Shown: one piece after another, positions 28,200-41,070 of the stretch
Layout of the letters: every line of letters starts with the position of its first letter
Position numbering within the stretch: position 1 is the stretch's first letter
Assembly (NCBI GenBank): GCA_025642075.2
Contig: JAODUO010000965.1
Coordinates: 22,501 to 86,500 of the forward strand
Length of the DNA: 64,000 nt
Source: Ridgeia piscesae
Lineage: Eukaryota > Annelida > Polychaeta > Sabellida > Siboglinidae
Direction of reading: 5' to 3'
Notes under the pieces: model-generated
Seen by the model: the letters and a program-made list of their open reading frames with translations, nothing else
Databases searched by the model: none
Told to the model about the DNA's origin: nothing
Position numbers and translations under genes: made by a program

Positions 28200-29490
28200 T
28201 AGACACTCAGGAAGTGTGGTCGTGAAGAATACGGATAAGTTACGATATCAAAGTTACTAATATATATAGTTAAGTTTAATATTACATTTGTTAGTTAAAA
28301 ACCCATTTCCTGTTCAATTGAGTTTTTCATGAGTTAAGTGCTGTAATTGGTAATTTAATATTTTGTAGTGTTGTATGCAGTAGGCATTGCTCGTGACATG
28401 GGTCGACTCATCAGCAAGTTGGAGAATTCCCCATGGACTATCACAGAGAAATTGTGAACTTCAATGCATATCGCATGGACTTATGCACATTACCTATAGT
28501 GAAACCTGTGTGAATGTCAATGATGGCAATGCTCAGGTTGGTCAACTTCTCAAGAACTTACAACACTCTTTGATCTCAAGAGAAGTGTCTGACATCGCAG
28601 TCGCTTCATATTCGTTGCTCAACTCGAATTTATGTGCAGTGTATACACTTGTAGAACATTGCAGTATGATCTTGGGAATTGTACATACTGCTACTACAAT
28701 GTTTCCATTCCTCAATAACTGGCAGAACTGTGACGTCAGCAGAAATCTATGCATATTCTACACCTGTTGCTCATCTGGAAGTTATGTGCAGTGAAATGTA
28801 CTCATCAATAAAAAAGTTAATGCAAATACAGTGGGCCAAATATAGAAACACATGGGAATGTAGGTTAACTGTGAAGGTCCCGCCGTGAAGGTCACAAAAT
28901 AAATCACATGTCAAAGGATATATCAAGATTCGTGGTGAATTTATGAATTAATTATGCGTTAAATTCCATTGCAGGTCAGATGTGAAATATAGGTCAAATA
29001 ATTAGGCCAAGTTCTAATAACCGTTTAAAGTGTCTATAAAGTTGCTATATTGACAGTTTTTATATTTGAATGTTATCAAGGCTCATTTCCTAAACAATTT
29101 CAACTAAATTATACCATTAATAGGAATTAATACCATACTGTGGGTCAAATCTAAGTCAGATATAAAATCTAGGTCAACTTTGAAGGTCACATCAAGGTCA
29201 CAAAAAAATTGCATTTCCTAAAGGACTGACCCATTTTTTTTCACATGCGTAAGTTAAATGGTTCCAATGTTATTACTGGTTTCCAATCTAGTTTATGCAG
29301 TCATTATGCAGCCTGTGCACAAGAAAATGGACCAAAATCCTATAGACAAAAATGCAGCAATTTTAAGACTGAAAAATTGAATTTCTCCGTAAATATTGAA
29401 GATTTCCAAAAAAATCTAAAAAGTTTTATTAACTACATATTAGTATCTATCACATGGCACCATTTAAACATGATGATATAACATATTCTA
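28200..29490. other. No supported gene
   Basis: A plus-strand open frame of 135 codons (28387-28794) shows no family resemblance and no splice context. The rest is AT-rich with recurring taggtcaa / aaggtcaca phrases. Confidence 0.4.
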
Positions 29491-29499
29491 ATTTTTTTA

Positions 29500-29690
29500 T
29501 ATACCTACCAAATGTCTTACTATAATCTACAAAAGTGCGTAACAATCTTCTGTCTTGACATAAAATAATTCAGCAATACGCTTAAACGTAAATATTTGTT
29601 CGGTTATAGAATAACCCTTTCTAAAGTCAGTTTGGATTTTACTCATTATTTGGTTTGAATTTATAATGACCGTCAACCTCTCATTTACAA
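29500..29690 (-). mobile_element. Short LINE reverse transcriptase remnant, third family
   Basis: The minus strand reads FLAIVNERLTVIINSNQIMS, then KIQTDFRKGYSITEQIFTFK and an LLR(T)FVDYSKTF-like continuation. This corresponds to the NERL...QAGFRKGYSTxDxIFxL...DYxKAFD block of non-LTR reverse transcriptases. Only this block survives. Confidence 0.75.
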
Positions 29691-29969
29691 TCGCAAGAAA
29701 TGTAGTAGTGCCGCCTGTCGTTTGTTGTAGAGATGACGGTGGTATGGTAAATCGGCAGAGGGCGGTACTAGTCGTCTTGGTCCCTCGTTTATCGGCGATG
29801 ATGTGAAATAACATATCGATATATTTGTTTTTTACAAATTGCTGATGCCAGTTCGATGTGCATGCGAAGGTCAAGATGGCTACGTAACGGCGGAGAAACA
29901 TGTTTATGTTGGAAATAAGTAGTAAATACATCAATGTCACATTAATGTTGTGATCGCGTTTGCCTTTGG

Positions 29970-30610
29970 CAGTGGCTACACGTACGTGAGCCGTACGTTT
30001 AGGCCGCCAGTCTAAAAGTACGGCATTCATACTGCGCATGCGTATGCTTTTTTAGGTTACGTGAGCTCTATTTTAGTATCGTTTATCTAAAAGGTATGGC
30101 ATTCGATAAGCGCATGCGCATGATTTCTATACGTGAGCCTTATCTTTAGTAGCTGTCATTTACAAAAGTTTCCCCGCATATGCATGTTTATATATCATAA
30201 GCTCTATTGTCGTATCTTTAGCACTAAGATCTAAAAGTAGGCATAGGTGCTTTTTTCGCGCGTGCATGCCGTATCTTTAGCAAACAAATATAAAAGTACG
30301 TGAGTTTTTCCCCATGCATGTTGATGTGCATACGAACGGAAGCTCTTTTGGCACTCAGTTCTAAATATACGTGACATTTTGTGCGTGTTATTTTGTCGCA
30401 ATTAAGTTGACATATATAGCCCTATGGCAGTCAGTAAATCTAACAAAGTCAATGTCGAACAAAATCGCTCCCTCGTGTAATTCGCTGTACCGATGCGACG
30501 AGACGGACGCAGCATGCCTGCGCAGAACTGAAAAAGAGGATACGTGCAGCATCTTCACGTACGGTTAGGCCACAGGTCTAAAGATACGGCTCACGTACGC
30601 ATAGACACTT
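29970..30610. repeat. Highly diverged ~85-bp tandem repeat
   Basis: Phrases gcgcatgcg, tacgtgagc, ctatttttagtatc / tcgtatctttagca and tctaaaagta recur in order about seven times. No ORF is convincing. Confidence 0.5.
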
Positions 30611-31055
30611 CGTTTGCCTTTGCGGTTTGCTGACTGGGCTGCGGCTGATAGGCGCTGGCTGTCAAAGAAAGTGTCACTCATTAACTTCTCTCTCTGACCT
30701 GCTAAAGTCGACCTGCTCTGGGTCGCTAAATGGAAAAAGAAACCGCGCAACTGCAAATCAGCCCAGGCCTTGTGTAAAACTGTAACGCAGCATGTACGTC
30801 ATTGATATTCCTTGATAATTGATTCATAATGATCATGTACTTGTCAAATCAGAAACAAAGCCAAAGCCAAAAAGGATTACAAATCAAATGGCAGTAACCC
30901 GCTTACTAACTTTTAAAGTTAATTGAATATGTAAAATTAGATAAATGCAAAAAATCTAAACTTTTCCGCTGTGGAACTCTGTTTCAGTACATGTTTTTGC
31001 TGTGACTTGTCAAGTAATCAGTGCGTTTGTCACTTGGACCTTCGTGTCCTTTCAG

Positions 31056-34000
31056 ATGGACTGGACTGAGTGTGGTAGTTCTGGAATTGACCCCTCCTTG
31101 GTGACAGCATCGGGTGGTGACCAAAAGGACAAGGGACAATTGGAGTGGCCGCAGTCTCCAAGTGACGTCCAGCCTCATCGCTGGCAGTGTCCGCAGGAGA
31201 GACAACAATACACAGTTGACCAGAATGATGGTCGATTGACCACCCTGAATAGTATGAGGGGAATATATTACTTGACAAGCATTAAACCATTTAAAGGGAG
31301 TTTTTTTAAGAACTATATTTGTAGTATAAGCAATCATTTAGTAATCCTATTAACATCATTATTTCAAGTAATTCGACCTGTATCTTCATTTGATTAGATA
31401 CTAGAAGATATGCAAGACATAAGTTGCACAGAAAGTACTTCTGATAAGTACATCTCAAATGTATATAAGTTTACAAAAAGTCTGTCTGTGGTTGGTTCAG
31501 GCAAACAGCTAGTGGAAACCTTTGCCATGGATATATTTTTTCAAGGACATTTAACATTATAATTGTCCATTGGTGGTGCCATGTATTGAATATAGTTACC
31601 GCTATTTTGAATGAAGTGTTTTGTAATTGTTGAGCTTATTGCAATATGTTACACATACCTGATAGTAATTAAACTGTATGTATATTAACTTCAAGCCAAA
31701 CCATATTCTAAAGAAAAAACAGTGTATCAAAGATTTCAGCCAACGTGTGAGGTTTTGAAAGTGTGATATCGAGAGGGTGTACAAAAAGGTAAAAATACCC
31801 GATATCACCCTTCATATAAGAAAACTTGGAAGAATCAGTAACTACTAACAGTTTATTTTACGCAATGACATCAGGCCACAAATTATAGGGCCACAGATTG
31901 TTACTTTCCTATTGTGTATAATTTGCTAATAGTTGTACTTTTGGTTACAATTATGGCAATACTTAACCAAGTGAATATGACATCTAGTACTTGCTTTGTG
32001 TCTTATTAAACAGCACATTTCATGATAAATAAAAGAAATATCTTAAGACAGCCACAACATCTCCATGAAAGGGTCTGACATCATATGCCAGATCCATTGT
32101 TTTTTAACATTGAATGCAAATAAATATATTTTACTAAATTTTATTTGTTTTGTTTCAGCTACTTCCCCTAAATTTTACGCTGCCCATGTTTCATCGGCTG
32201 AATATGAGAAACAGAAGAAAATGTACACAGCTTTGGCAGTTGACAGTCTGATTCAGTCACCGGAATACCAGCGCAGATTCACAATGTGCCAGATGTGTGT
32301 GGAAAATTGCATATAATAAATATTAACTAGTTTCAGTTATATTCATTTCTTTCATTCAGAGTATGATATTTGAGTATACTTTAGTCCACCATAATTCATA
32401 GTGGCTACAATTTATACCTATAATATAACCTTATATGAGGGCATATTGTTTTGATTTCTGTAAAAATGTGTGACGCCACTCACACCAGTTAGGTTTTTTT
32501 TAAATAGTGCAAACTGCGATTTTTTTCTGTTCAGTGAATAAATGGATGCTTTATTTGCATAGTAAAAACTATCCATTATTTTGAGCAACTATCAGCAAGT
32601 TTAAAAACACTACAAATATTAGTGAGCGCACTATTATTATTCCATGGATAGATTCTGTTAAGTAATATAAATATTTTTATACAATGTTTTGATCATTTTA
32701 ATAATGTCTGTGTATGGGTTGAGACTTGCATCAAATCTTGTTGTTGATGTCTGTTTCCTCTTCACTCCCCCAGTGGTCTTGTGGTTCTTGTGGTTCTTGT
32801 AGTTCCTGTGGTTCCTTGTGGTTCTTGTGGTTCTTGTAGTTCTTGTCGTTCTTGTCGTTCTTGTAGTTATTGTGGTTCTTGTAGTTATTGTGGTTCTTGT
32901 AGTTACCAAGGGTCCCACTTCACTCTATCTTTGCTCTGTTTCTCCGCAGGTTTCTGTCACCTCTCATCTCCTCTTGTGATTCCTCGAGTTCTTTGGTCTC
33001 TTCCTAAGTTATTGTTGTCACCTCCATTGCTTCCCCTCCCAAAGGGGCCCCTTCTTTCCCTATCCTCGGGTTTCTGTTCCCTCCGCAACCTTTCTTCCCA
33101 CCCCCTCACTCCTCTTCATTCCCCCCCCAAGATCCTTTCATTCCACCTCAAACCTTTCACCCACCCCAGTCTTTCATTCCACCCTCATGCCCTTTCATTC
33201 CACCCTCCCATGCCCTTTCATTCCACCCTCTCATGCCCTTTCATTACACCTTCCCATGCCCTTTCATTCCACCCTCCCATGCCCTTTCATTCCACCCTCC
33301 CATGCCCTATCATTCCACCCTCCCATACCATTTCCTTCCACCCTCCCACACCCTTTCATTCTACCCTCTCATGCCCTATCATTGCACCCTCCCATGCTCT
33401 TTCATTCCACCCTCCCATGCCCTTTCATTCCACCCTCCCATGCCCTTTCATTCCACCCCCATGCCCTTCATTCCACCCTCCCATACCCTTTCATTCCACC
33501 CTCCCACACCCTTTCATTCCACCCTCCCACACCCTTTCATTCCACCCTCCAACACCTTTCATTCCACCCTCCCACACCCTTTCATTCCACCCTCCCACAC
33601 CCTTTCATTCCACCCTCCCAGCCTTTCATTCCACCCTCCCACACCCTTTCATTCCACCCTCCCACATCTTTTCATTCCACCCTCCCATACCCTTTCATTC
33701 CACCCTCCCACACCCTTTCATTCCACCCTCCCACACCCTTTCATTCCACCCTCCCACACCCTTTCATTCCACCCTCCCACACCCTTTCATTCCACCCTCC
33801 CGCACCCTTTCATTCCACCCTCCCACACCCTTTCATTTCACCCTCCCACACACTTTCATTCCACCCTCCACAGCTTCCAGACATCTACATTCTTTGCTAA
33901 CTGTTCTACTTGTTGCCACACACCTCAGCTCTCTTCCAGGAAGTATACGTGTCTCCTGTCTCTCATTTGTTACAGGTGCTGGTGCAGCTGGTCCCAGGGT

Positions 34001-37000
34001 GAGACAGGACAGGACTGTCAGGAATGTGGAGGTTACGCCCTCTCACGCCCTTGTCCTGTCTGCCAAGGTCGCTGTGACAGCACATGGCACAGAGATGTTG
34101 AAATGGTGGGTACAAATATGGGTGAGAGTCCCTGTGTGCATGAAAGCCATGACTGCTTCCACACATACAGTCTAACCTACATCTACCTTATCTAACCTAT
34201 ATTTACACAGTCTAACCTATATCTACCTTATCTAACCTATATTTACACAGTCTAACCTATATCTACCTTATCTAACCTATATTTACACAGTCTAACCTAT
34301 ATCTACCTTGTCTACACAGTACAGTCTAACGTATATTTACACAGTACAGTCTAACCTATATTTACACAGTACAGTCTACCCAGGTAATCTATATTTACAC
34401 AGTACAGTCTAACCTTATCTACACAGTACAGTCTAACATATATTTACACAGTACAGTCTAACCCATATTTACACAGTACAGTCTACCCAGGTAATCTATA
34501 TTTACACAGTACAGTCTAACCTATATTTACACAGTACAGTCTAACCTATATTTACACAGTACAGTCTAACCCATATTTACACAGTACAGTCTACCCAGGT
34601 AATCTATATTTACACATTACAGTCTAACCTATATTTACACAGTACAGTCTAACCTATATTTACACAGTACAGTCTAACCTTATCTACATAGTACAGTCTA
34701 ACCTATATTTACACAGTACAGTCTAACGTATATTTACACAGTACAGTCTAACCTTATCTACACATTACAGTCTAACCTATATTTACACAGTACAGTCTAA
34801 CCTATATTTACACAGTACAGTCTAACCTTATCTACATAGTACAGTCTAACCTATATTTACACAGTACAATCTAACGTATATTTACACAGTACAATCTAAC
34901 GTATATTTACACAGTACAGTCTAACCTTATCTACACATTACAGTCTAACCTATATTTACACAGTACAGTCTAACCTATATTTACACAGTACAGTCTAACC
35001 TTATCTACATAGTACAGTCTAACCTATATTTACACAGTACAGTCTAACGTATGTTTACACAGTACAGTCTAACCTTATCTACACATTACAGTCTAACCTA
35101 TATTTACACAGTACAGTCTAACCTATATTTACACAGTACAGTCTAACCTTATCTACATAGTACAGTCTGACCTATATTTACACAGTACAGTCTAACGTAT
35201 ATTTACACAGTACAGTCTAACCTTATCTACACATTACAGTCTAACCTATATTTACACAGTACAGTATAACCTTATCTACACAGTACAGTCTAACCTATAT
35301 TTACACAGTACAGTCTAACCTTATCTACACAGTACAGCCTAACCTATATTTACACGATAAACCGCAAAATAAGTTCACCTCAGTAATGCTCTCACACTGT
35401 CGTTTGATTCGTTTGTTATTAAACTAATAGTCACCTTGGGACAGTCCCAAATTATAAATTAAATATATACATTACCATAATTGTTTTTATAGGTTCTTCA
35501 TAAAAGAATTGATCAACTGCCATTGCATATTCATTTGTTCTGAGTTATATTAATTAGATTAATTAATTTGAGAAAATGTTATTTAATGTTTATATTTTAA
35601 ATGGGTACTCATGAAAATTTACTTTTTCTCATCTTTTATCAATGTACTCATACTTGTATTGATCTATCATTAAAGGGATTAGAAACAAGGCATTACCTTA
35701 AAAAATACATGTATACGTAAAGATTTAATATGTATGTAACATTGACAACATTAAAAAATAAATAATAATACAGTTTGTAGCATAAATTGGTTTTAAACCC
35801 ATCAGCATAGCAATTCCTGCGGAAAGTGGAAAGTTAATTAGCAAGGCAATCACGTGGTATCGTGGCACCAAAGATAACACATACTGACATCAGGCGAATT
35901 CAGAGCATGTTTACAAGGATAGTTGTCGTGTCGAAATGAACATCATAATAAATTTGTGTGCAATATACCAATGTAATACAAATATAGTCATCACAGGGAA
36001 GAAATAATCAATCATCTTGTATCAATTGCAATTTATATTAAAATAAAATTTATAAATATACATCATTGTTATGTATAATTAACATATTTTTATTTTCATG
36101 GCATACAAATAATTACTACAAAAATTAAACAAATACAGGCACATCATTGCTTTATGATTCGATTTATAATTATTATTTTGTGAAGGTGAAAGCGAATGCA
36201 CCTAGCGAACATGTCTACCAACTGAGCCATGGTAACAACCAAGATACTAATCAGGATTTATAGTGTTACGTTTAATATACAACTCCTCCTTCGCACATTG
36301 GGATACTAATGATTATTTGTGAATTACACAAGGTTTATTTCTGACGTTAAATATATACTATTTGTTTATAACATCTATGTTGTGGTGTGGATTATGTCGC
36401 GGGGGCTGCAGTTGATACAGTTACTTTGAAAACGAGCCGAAGAAGGCGGTGATCTCGAAGCTCAGACAGGGCTCCGCAAAACGTCTGGCTTCAATTTTTC
36501 AACAAAATTTGATTCGTGTGGAATCTTAAGATAAATGTATGTTCTCTATGATGACTAGTTTTTGTAGTACATTGGAATATCGCACAATAATTAATTTTGA
36601 CGCTCGTTTCAACCCAAAATTTATCCTTGTAAACCTGTTCTGAATACAAATAAAGAATGCGCATGATGCCAATATATAGCTGCATGTATTATAATATTGA
36701 TTCAAGCAACACATTTTTATTCCCCTTAATGTACTCATATTGGAGTATTTGGCCCAAGGTCTTGACTGCTTCATATAGCCTGTCTGCTTGTAGTACTACA
36801 GTCCACACCTTGCACTCTCTGCTTGTAGTCCTACAGACCACACATTCTACTCTCTGCTTGTAGTCCTGCAGTCCACACCTTGTACTCTCTGCTTGTAGTC
36901 CCACAGACCACACATTCTACTCTCTGCTTGTAGTCCTGCAGTCCACACCTTGTACTCTCTGCTTGTAGTCCTACAGTCCACACCTTGTACTCTCTGCTTG

Positions 37001-39733
37001 TAGTCCTACAGTCCACACCTTGTACTCTCTGCTTGTAGTCCTGCAGTCCACACCTTGTACTCTCTGCTTGTAGTCCTGCAGTCCACACCTTGTACTCTCT
37101 GCTTGTAGTCCTGCAGTCCACACCTTGTACTCTCTGCTTGTAGTCCTGCAGTCCACACCTTGTACTCTCTGCTTGTAGTCCTGCAGTCCACACCTTGTAC
37201 TCTCTGCTTGTAGTCCTACAGTCCACACCTTGTACTCTCTGCTTGTAGTCCTACAGTCCACACCTTGTACTCTCTGCTTGTAGTCCTACAGTCCACACCT
37301 TGTACTCTCTGCTTGTAGTCCTACAGTCCACACCTTGTACTCTCTGCTTGTAGTCCTACAGTCCACACCTTGTACTCTCTGTTTGTAGTCCTACAGTCCA
37401 CACCTTGTACTCTCTGTTTGTAGTCCTACAGTCCACACCTTGTACTCTTGTGAGTCCTCGTCCACCTTGTACTCTCTGCTTGTAGTCCTACAGTCCACAC
37501 CTTGTACTCTCTGTTTGTAGTCCTACAGTCCACACCTTGTACTCTCTGCTTGTAGTCCTACAGTCCACACCTTGTACTCTCTGTTTGTAGTCCTACAGTC
37601 CACACCTTGTACTCTCTGCTTGTAGTCCTACAGTCCACACCTTGTACTCTCTGTTTGTAGTCCTACAGTCCAGACCTTGTATTCTCTGTTTGTAGTCCTA
37701 CAGTACACACCTTGTACTCTCTGCTTGTAGTCCCACAATCCACACCTTGTACTCTCTGCTTGTAGTTCCACAGTCCACACATTGTACTTTCTGCTTGTAG
37801 TCCCACAGTCCACATCTTGTACTCTCTGGTTGTAGTCCCACAGTCCACACCTTGTACTCTCTGCTTGTAGTCCCACAGTCCACACCTTATACTCTCTGTT
37901 TGTAGTCCCACAGTCCACACCTTGTAGTTTCTGTTTGTAATCCCACAGTCTACATCTTGTACTATCTGCTTGTAGTCCCACAGTCCAGTGAGTCCACACC
38001 TTGTACTCTCTGCTTGTAGTCCCACAGTCCACACCTTGTACTCTCTGCCTGTAGTCCCACAGTCCACACGTTATACTCTCTGTTTGTAGTCCCACAGTCC
38101 ACACCTTGTACTCTCTGCTTGTAGTCCCACAGTCCACACCTTGTACTCTCTGTTTGTAGTCCCACATTCCACACCTTGTACTCTCTGTTTGTAGTCCCAC
38201 AGTCCACACCTTGTACTCTCTGCTTGTTGTCCCACAGTCCACACCTTGTACTCTCTGTTTGTAGTCCCACATTCCACACCTTGTACTCTCTGTTTGTAGT
38301 CCCACAGTCCACACGTTATACTCTCTGTTTATATTCCCACAGTACACACCTTGTACTCTCTGCCTGTAGTCCCACAGTCCACACGTTTTACTCTGTTTGT
38401 AGTCCCACAGTCAGCACCTTGTACTCTCTGTTTGTAGTCCCACAGTACACACCTTATACTCTCTGCTTGTATTCCCACAGTCAGCACCTTGTACTCTCTG
38501 CTTGTAGTCCCACAGTCCACACATTGTACTTTCTGTTTGTAGTCCCACAGTCCACACATTGTACTTTCTGTTTGTATTCCCACAGTCCACACCTTGTACT
38601 CACTGCGTGTAATCCCACAGTCCACACCTTGTACTCTCTGCTGGTAGTCCCACAGTCCACACATTGTACTCTCTGCTTGTAGTCCCACAGTCCACACATT
38701 GTACTTTCTGTTTGTAGTCCCACAGTCCACACATTGTACTCTCTGCTTGTAGTCCCACAGTCCACACCTTGTACTCACTGCGTGTAATCCCACAGTCCAC
38801 ACCTTGTACTCTCTGCTGGTAGTCCCACAGTCCACACATTGTACTTTCTGTTTGTATTCCCACAGTCCACATATTGTACTCTCTGCTTGTAGTCCCACAG
38901 TCAGCACCTTGTACTCTCTGCTTGTAGTCCCACAGTCAGCACCTTGTACTCTCTGTTTGTAGTCCCACAGTCCACACATTGTACTTTCTGTTTGTATTCC
39001 CACAGTCCACACATTGTACACTCTGCTTGTAGTCCCACAGTCAGCACCTTGTACTCTCTGCTTGTAGTCCCACAGTCAGCACCTTGTACTCTCTGTTTGT
39101 AGTCCCACAGTCCACACATTGTACTTTCTGTTTGTATTCCCACAGTCCACACATTGTACTTTCTGTTTGTATTCCCACAGTCAGCACCTTGTACTCTCTG
39201 CTTGTATTCCCAGTCCACACATTGTACTTTCTGCTTGTATTCCCACAGTCCACACCTTGTACTCTCTGCTTGTAGTCCCACAGTCCACACTTGTACTCTC
39301 TGCTTGTAGTCCCACAGTCCACATCTTGTACTTTCTGTTTGTAGTCCCACAGTCAGCGCCTTGTACTCTCTGCATGTAGTCCCACAGTCCACACCTTATA
39401 CTCTCTGCTTGTAGTCCCACAGTGAGAACCTTGTTCTCTCTGCTTGTATTCCCACAGTCCACACCTTGTACTCTCTGTGTGTAGTCCCACAGTCCACACC
39501 TTGTACTTTCTGTTTGTAGTCCCACAGTCCACACCTTGTACTTTCTGTTTGTAGTCCCACAGTCCACACCTTGTACCCTCTGCTTGTAGTCCCACAGTCA
39601 GCACCTCGCCCACTGGGATGGGGTGTGTGGACTCCCTGAGGACGAGAAGGCCAACTTCCTGCTCCTAGCTCTCATGGATGACGCGTCACCAGATGACATC
39701 ACTGATGACATGCAAGACCTTGCAACAAGTTGA
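31056..39733 (+). CDS. Pinocchio-like small cysteine-rich protein, 4 coding exons, 197 aa
   Basis: Coding exons 31056-31251, 32159-32294, 33976-34105 and 39602-39733 join in phase to 594 nt. Exon 1 follows a strong acceptor (gtgtcctttcag) with the ATG as its first codon, so a non-coding 5' exon lies upstream. The protein has a hydrophilic N-terminus, then KFYAAHVSSAEYEKQKKMY (about residues 70-88), then a compact Cys-rich core: C109, C112, C114, C125, C128 (CQECGGYALSRPCPVC), C137, C140, C144 and C163, probably zinc-binding, with WHRDVEM and HWDGVCGL. The tail is acidic (DDASPDDITDDMQD). From memory this matches the Drosophila Pinocchio family, whose biochemical role is not well known; I could not verify this by search. 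The exon 2 donor (AGATGTGTGT) is weak and the next GT (ACAATGTGCC) is an alternative. Intron 3 is almost wholly minisatellite. Confidence 0.82.
32772..32905. repeat. gtggttcttgtagttcttg short tandem repeat
   Basis: Nine-base units (gtggttctt, gtagttctt, gtcgttctt) about 14 times, in intron 2 of the Pinocchio-like gene. The Cys/Ser-rich reading is an artefact. Confidence 0.9.
33170..33873. repeat. 23-bp pyrimidine-rich minisatellite, ~30 copies
   Basis: Units of ccctttcattccaccctccc plus aca/atg. They form one long pyrimidine-rich tract ending ~100 bp before the acceptor of exon 3. Three plus-strand frames remain open (up to 464 codons) simply because the unit lacks stops. Confidence 0.95.
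34165..35360. repeat. ~25-bp minisatellite (acagtctaacctatatttac) with higher-order structure
   Basis: About 45 units. Two variants, tctaaccttatctacac and tctacccaggtaatctat, alternate with the main unit, producing multi-unit super-repeats (for example 34.6-35.25 kb). Begins ~60 bp after the exon 3 donor in intron 3. Confidence 0.95.
36218..36229 (-). promoter_or_regulatory. tRNA-like A box (possible SINE head)
   Basis: The minus strand reads TGGCTCAGTTGG, a perfect TRGCNNAGYNGG A box, followed by TAGACATGTTCGC as in a tRNA D-arm region. No B box at a proper distance and no cloverleaf follows, so this is at most a decayed tRNA-derived SINE. Confidence 0.25.
36785..39601. repeat. 35-bp minisatellite repeating a 3' splice site, ~80 copies
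   Basis: The unit (ttgtagtcccacagtccaca, then ccttgtactctctgc) contains a pyrimidine-rich stretch plus CACAG. It ends in the real acceptor of the last Pinocchio-like exon, where tagtcccacagtcag is followed by the exon bases CACCTCG. Many internal units read cccacagtcagcacctt, that is, acceptor plus the first 5 exon bases. Two sub-blocks differ: tcctacagtcc before 37.7 kb and tcccacagtcc after. The 35-bp period is not a multiple of three, so the frames are shadows. Confidence 0.95.
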
Positions 39734-40086
39734 CAAGAGTGTGGATGGACATTTTCTGGATCATGATTATGTGAACTGTTCAATGTAATGTATATAGCTG
39801 TATAGATATATAAAATTAAACCTAGTGTATTGTCACCTCTGTATTGCCTTCACTTCTCAATCCACTAAGTGGGTGCGTGCGTGCGTGCGTGCGCGTGTGT
39901 GCGTGCATGTGCATGCATGTGTATATCTAGTACATCTGTGTCCCAATATGTTTTTGTCATTGTGTTTGTATTACATTGTTTGGGTAAACATGTATATATA
40001 CCATTTTGAAATATATTTCTGTAGATAACTTTCAAAAGACTGACCTATATGATGACATTTTTACATGGAACTTAATTATTTTTTGC

Positions 40087-40092
40087 AATAAA
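40087..40092 (+). terminator. Candidate polyadenylation signal AATAAA
   Basis: First canonical AATAAA on the plus strand after the Pinocchio-like stop codon (354 nt downstream). Assigned by position only. Confidence 0.4.
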
Positions 40093-40179
40093 TTTATGTC
40101 ATTCAACCCAGTTTTGTGGTAGCAAATGTTCATCTGTAGGAATACGCATGTTAGTGTTATGTTTATATGTAATTTTTTA

Positions 40180-40310
40180 TGTATATATATATATATATAC
40201 AGTACACATTACACACACATACATCCATATATATATATATGTATACATGTATCTACATACATGTCTATATATGTACATGTATATATATATATATATATAT
40301 CGCATTCCTC
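40180..40310. repeat. TA / CATA-rich microsatellite cluster
   Basis: Short (TA)n runs interleaved with catacata / tgtatatg phrases; a similar TA run recurs at 40598-40636. Confidence 0.85.
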
Positions 40311-40639
40311 ATTTCCTTGAACAGATGCCACATTTAGGACTTTGTTCTAGGAATCTAGGTAACACACAACATGTGGCAGTGTTTGTAGAAAAGATTGAAA
40401 TACACTATATAGATAGTACATCAATAGATAGATAGATATATACAGCTTGGGTGTACATGTATATGGAAGTCTTATTTTTATGATAATAGCTAGATTTTAT
40501 ACCAAATCTGTGTTTACTAGTTGTTTGAATGTTTCAATATATATAGTGACCGTCCATTGTACCACTGGAATAACATTATCTAGATGGAACGCATATAATA
40601 TATATATGTATATATATATATATATATAATATATAGACT

Positions 40640-41070
40640 GTTTAAAAAACATCCCACAGAGGGCGACATTGGTCAGCGAGTGCGCACCTTGTCCCAGTAG
40701 ATGGCGCAGCGGTCGCGAGAAGCCGAGACGAGATCATCGCTTCCTTCGATACGGCTGTCTACCTTTGCTGTAACTGGAGAGCAACTAAATCGGCGAAATT
40801 GTAGACTGTCTACAAATGTCGAGAATGTCGTCAACGTTTGGCAAACTATCGAAGTCGAGCAAGAGTTTTGGAGGTAGGCTATGCGCTGCAGCGAATGCAC
40901 TGGTGACGTCAGTAGACGAGTAACCGGCGTCGCGTATGATGTTGACGATGTTGCCATGTTGAACCGAACATTGCCATTGGTGTCGTCCTGCCTAAACACG
41001 CAGCCAATGTCCCCGCCCCGTCGTGCGTGTGCGTTTATTATTTAGATGTTGCAACACGTCGCGTGTAAGC
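40640..41070. promoter_or_regulatory. CpG-rich segment, possible first-exon/promoter region
   Basis: A locally GC- and CpG-rich patch. On the plus strand an ATG at 40701 opens 58 codons (MAQRSREAETRSSLPSIR...) and meets a plausible donor (GGAG then GTAGGC) at 40874. On the minus strand a 108-codon frame spans 40673-40999. The plus donor is phase 2 and does not match the phase-1 acceptor at 44756, so if it belongs to the coiled-coil gene another exon must lie between. Neither reading is recognised. Confidence 0.3.

Noticed and set aside
28387..28794. 135-codon plus-strand open frame
   Set aside because: No recognisable domain, ordinary intergenic composition and no nearby splice or promoter signal. 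Kept only as an unannotated stretch.
32781..34175. 464-codon plus-strand open frame with HPFIPPSHTLSFHPP repeats
   Set aside because: The 23-bp unit has no stop, so three frames are open at once. Only the last ~130 nt (33976-34105, another frame) is an exon by homology and splice sites.
36195..36240. tRNA gene
   Set aside because: A perfect A box is present, but there is no B box, anticodon arm or acceptor stem pairing.
37628..39567. Several minus-strand frames (DCGTTSREYKVWTVGLQAES)
   Set aside because: The 35-bp unit is read through on the opposite strand. Multiple frames are open and none has splice context.
36785..39601. CRISPR-like regular repeat
   Set aside because: Units are contiguous with no unique spacers, and the DNA is eukaryotic. 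The arrays at 53 kb and 62.5 kb fail for the same reason.
40673..40999. 108-codon minus-strand open frame in the CpG-rich patch
   Set aside because: Overlaps an equally plausible plus-strand frame, matches no family and has no linked exon. Reported only as a possible promoter/first-exon region.
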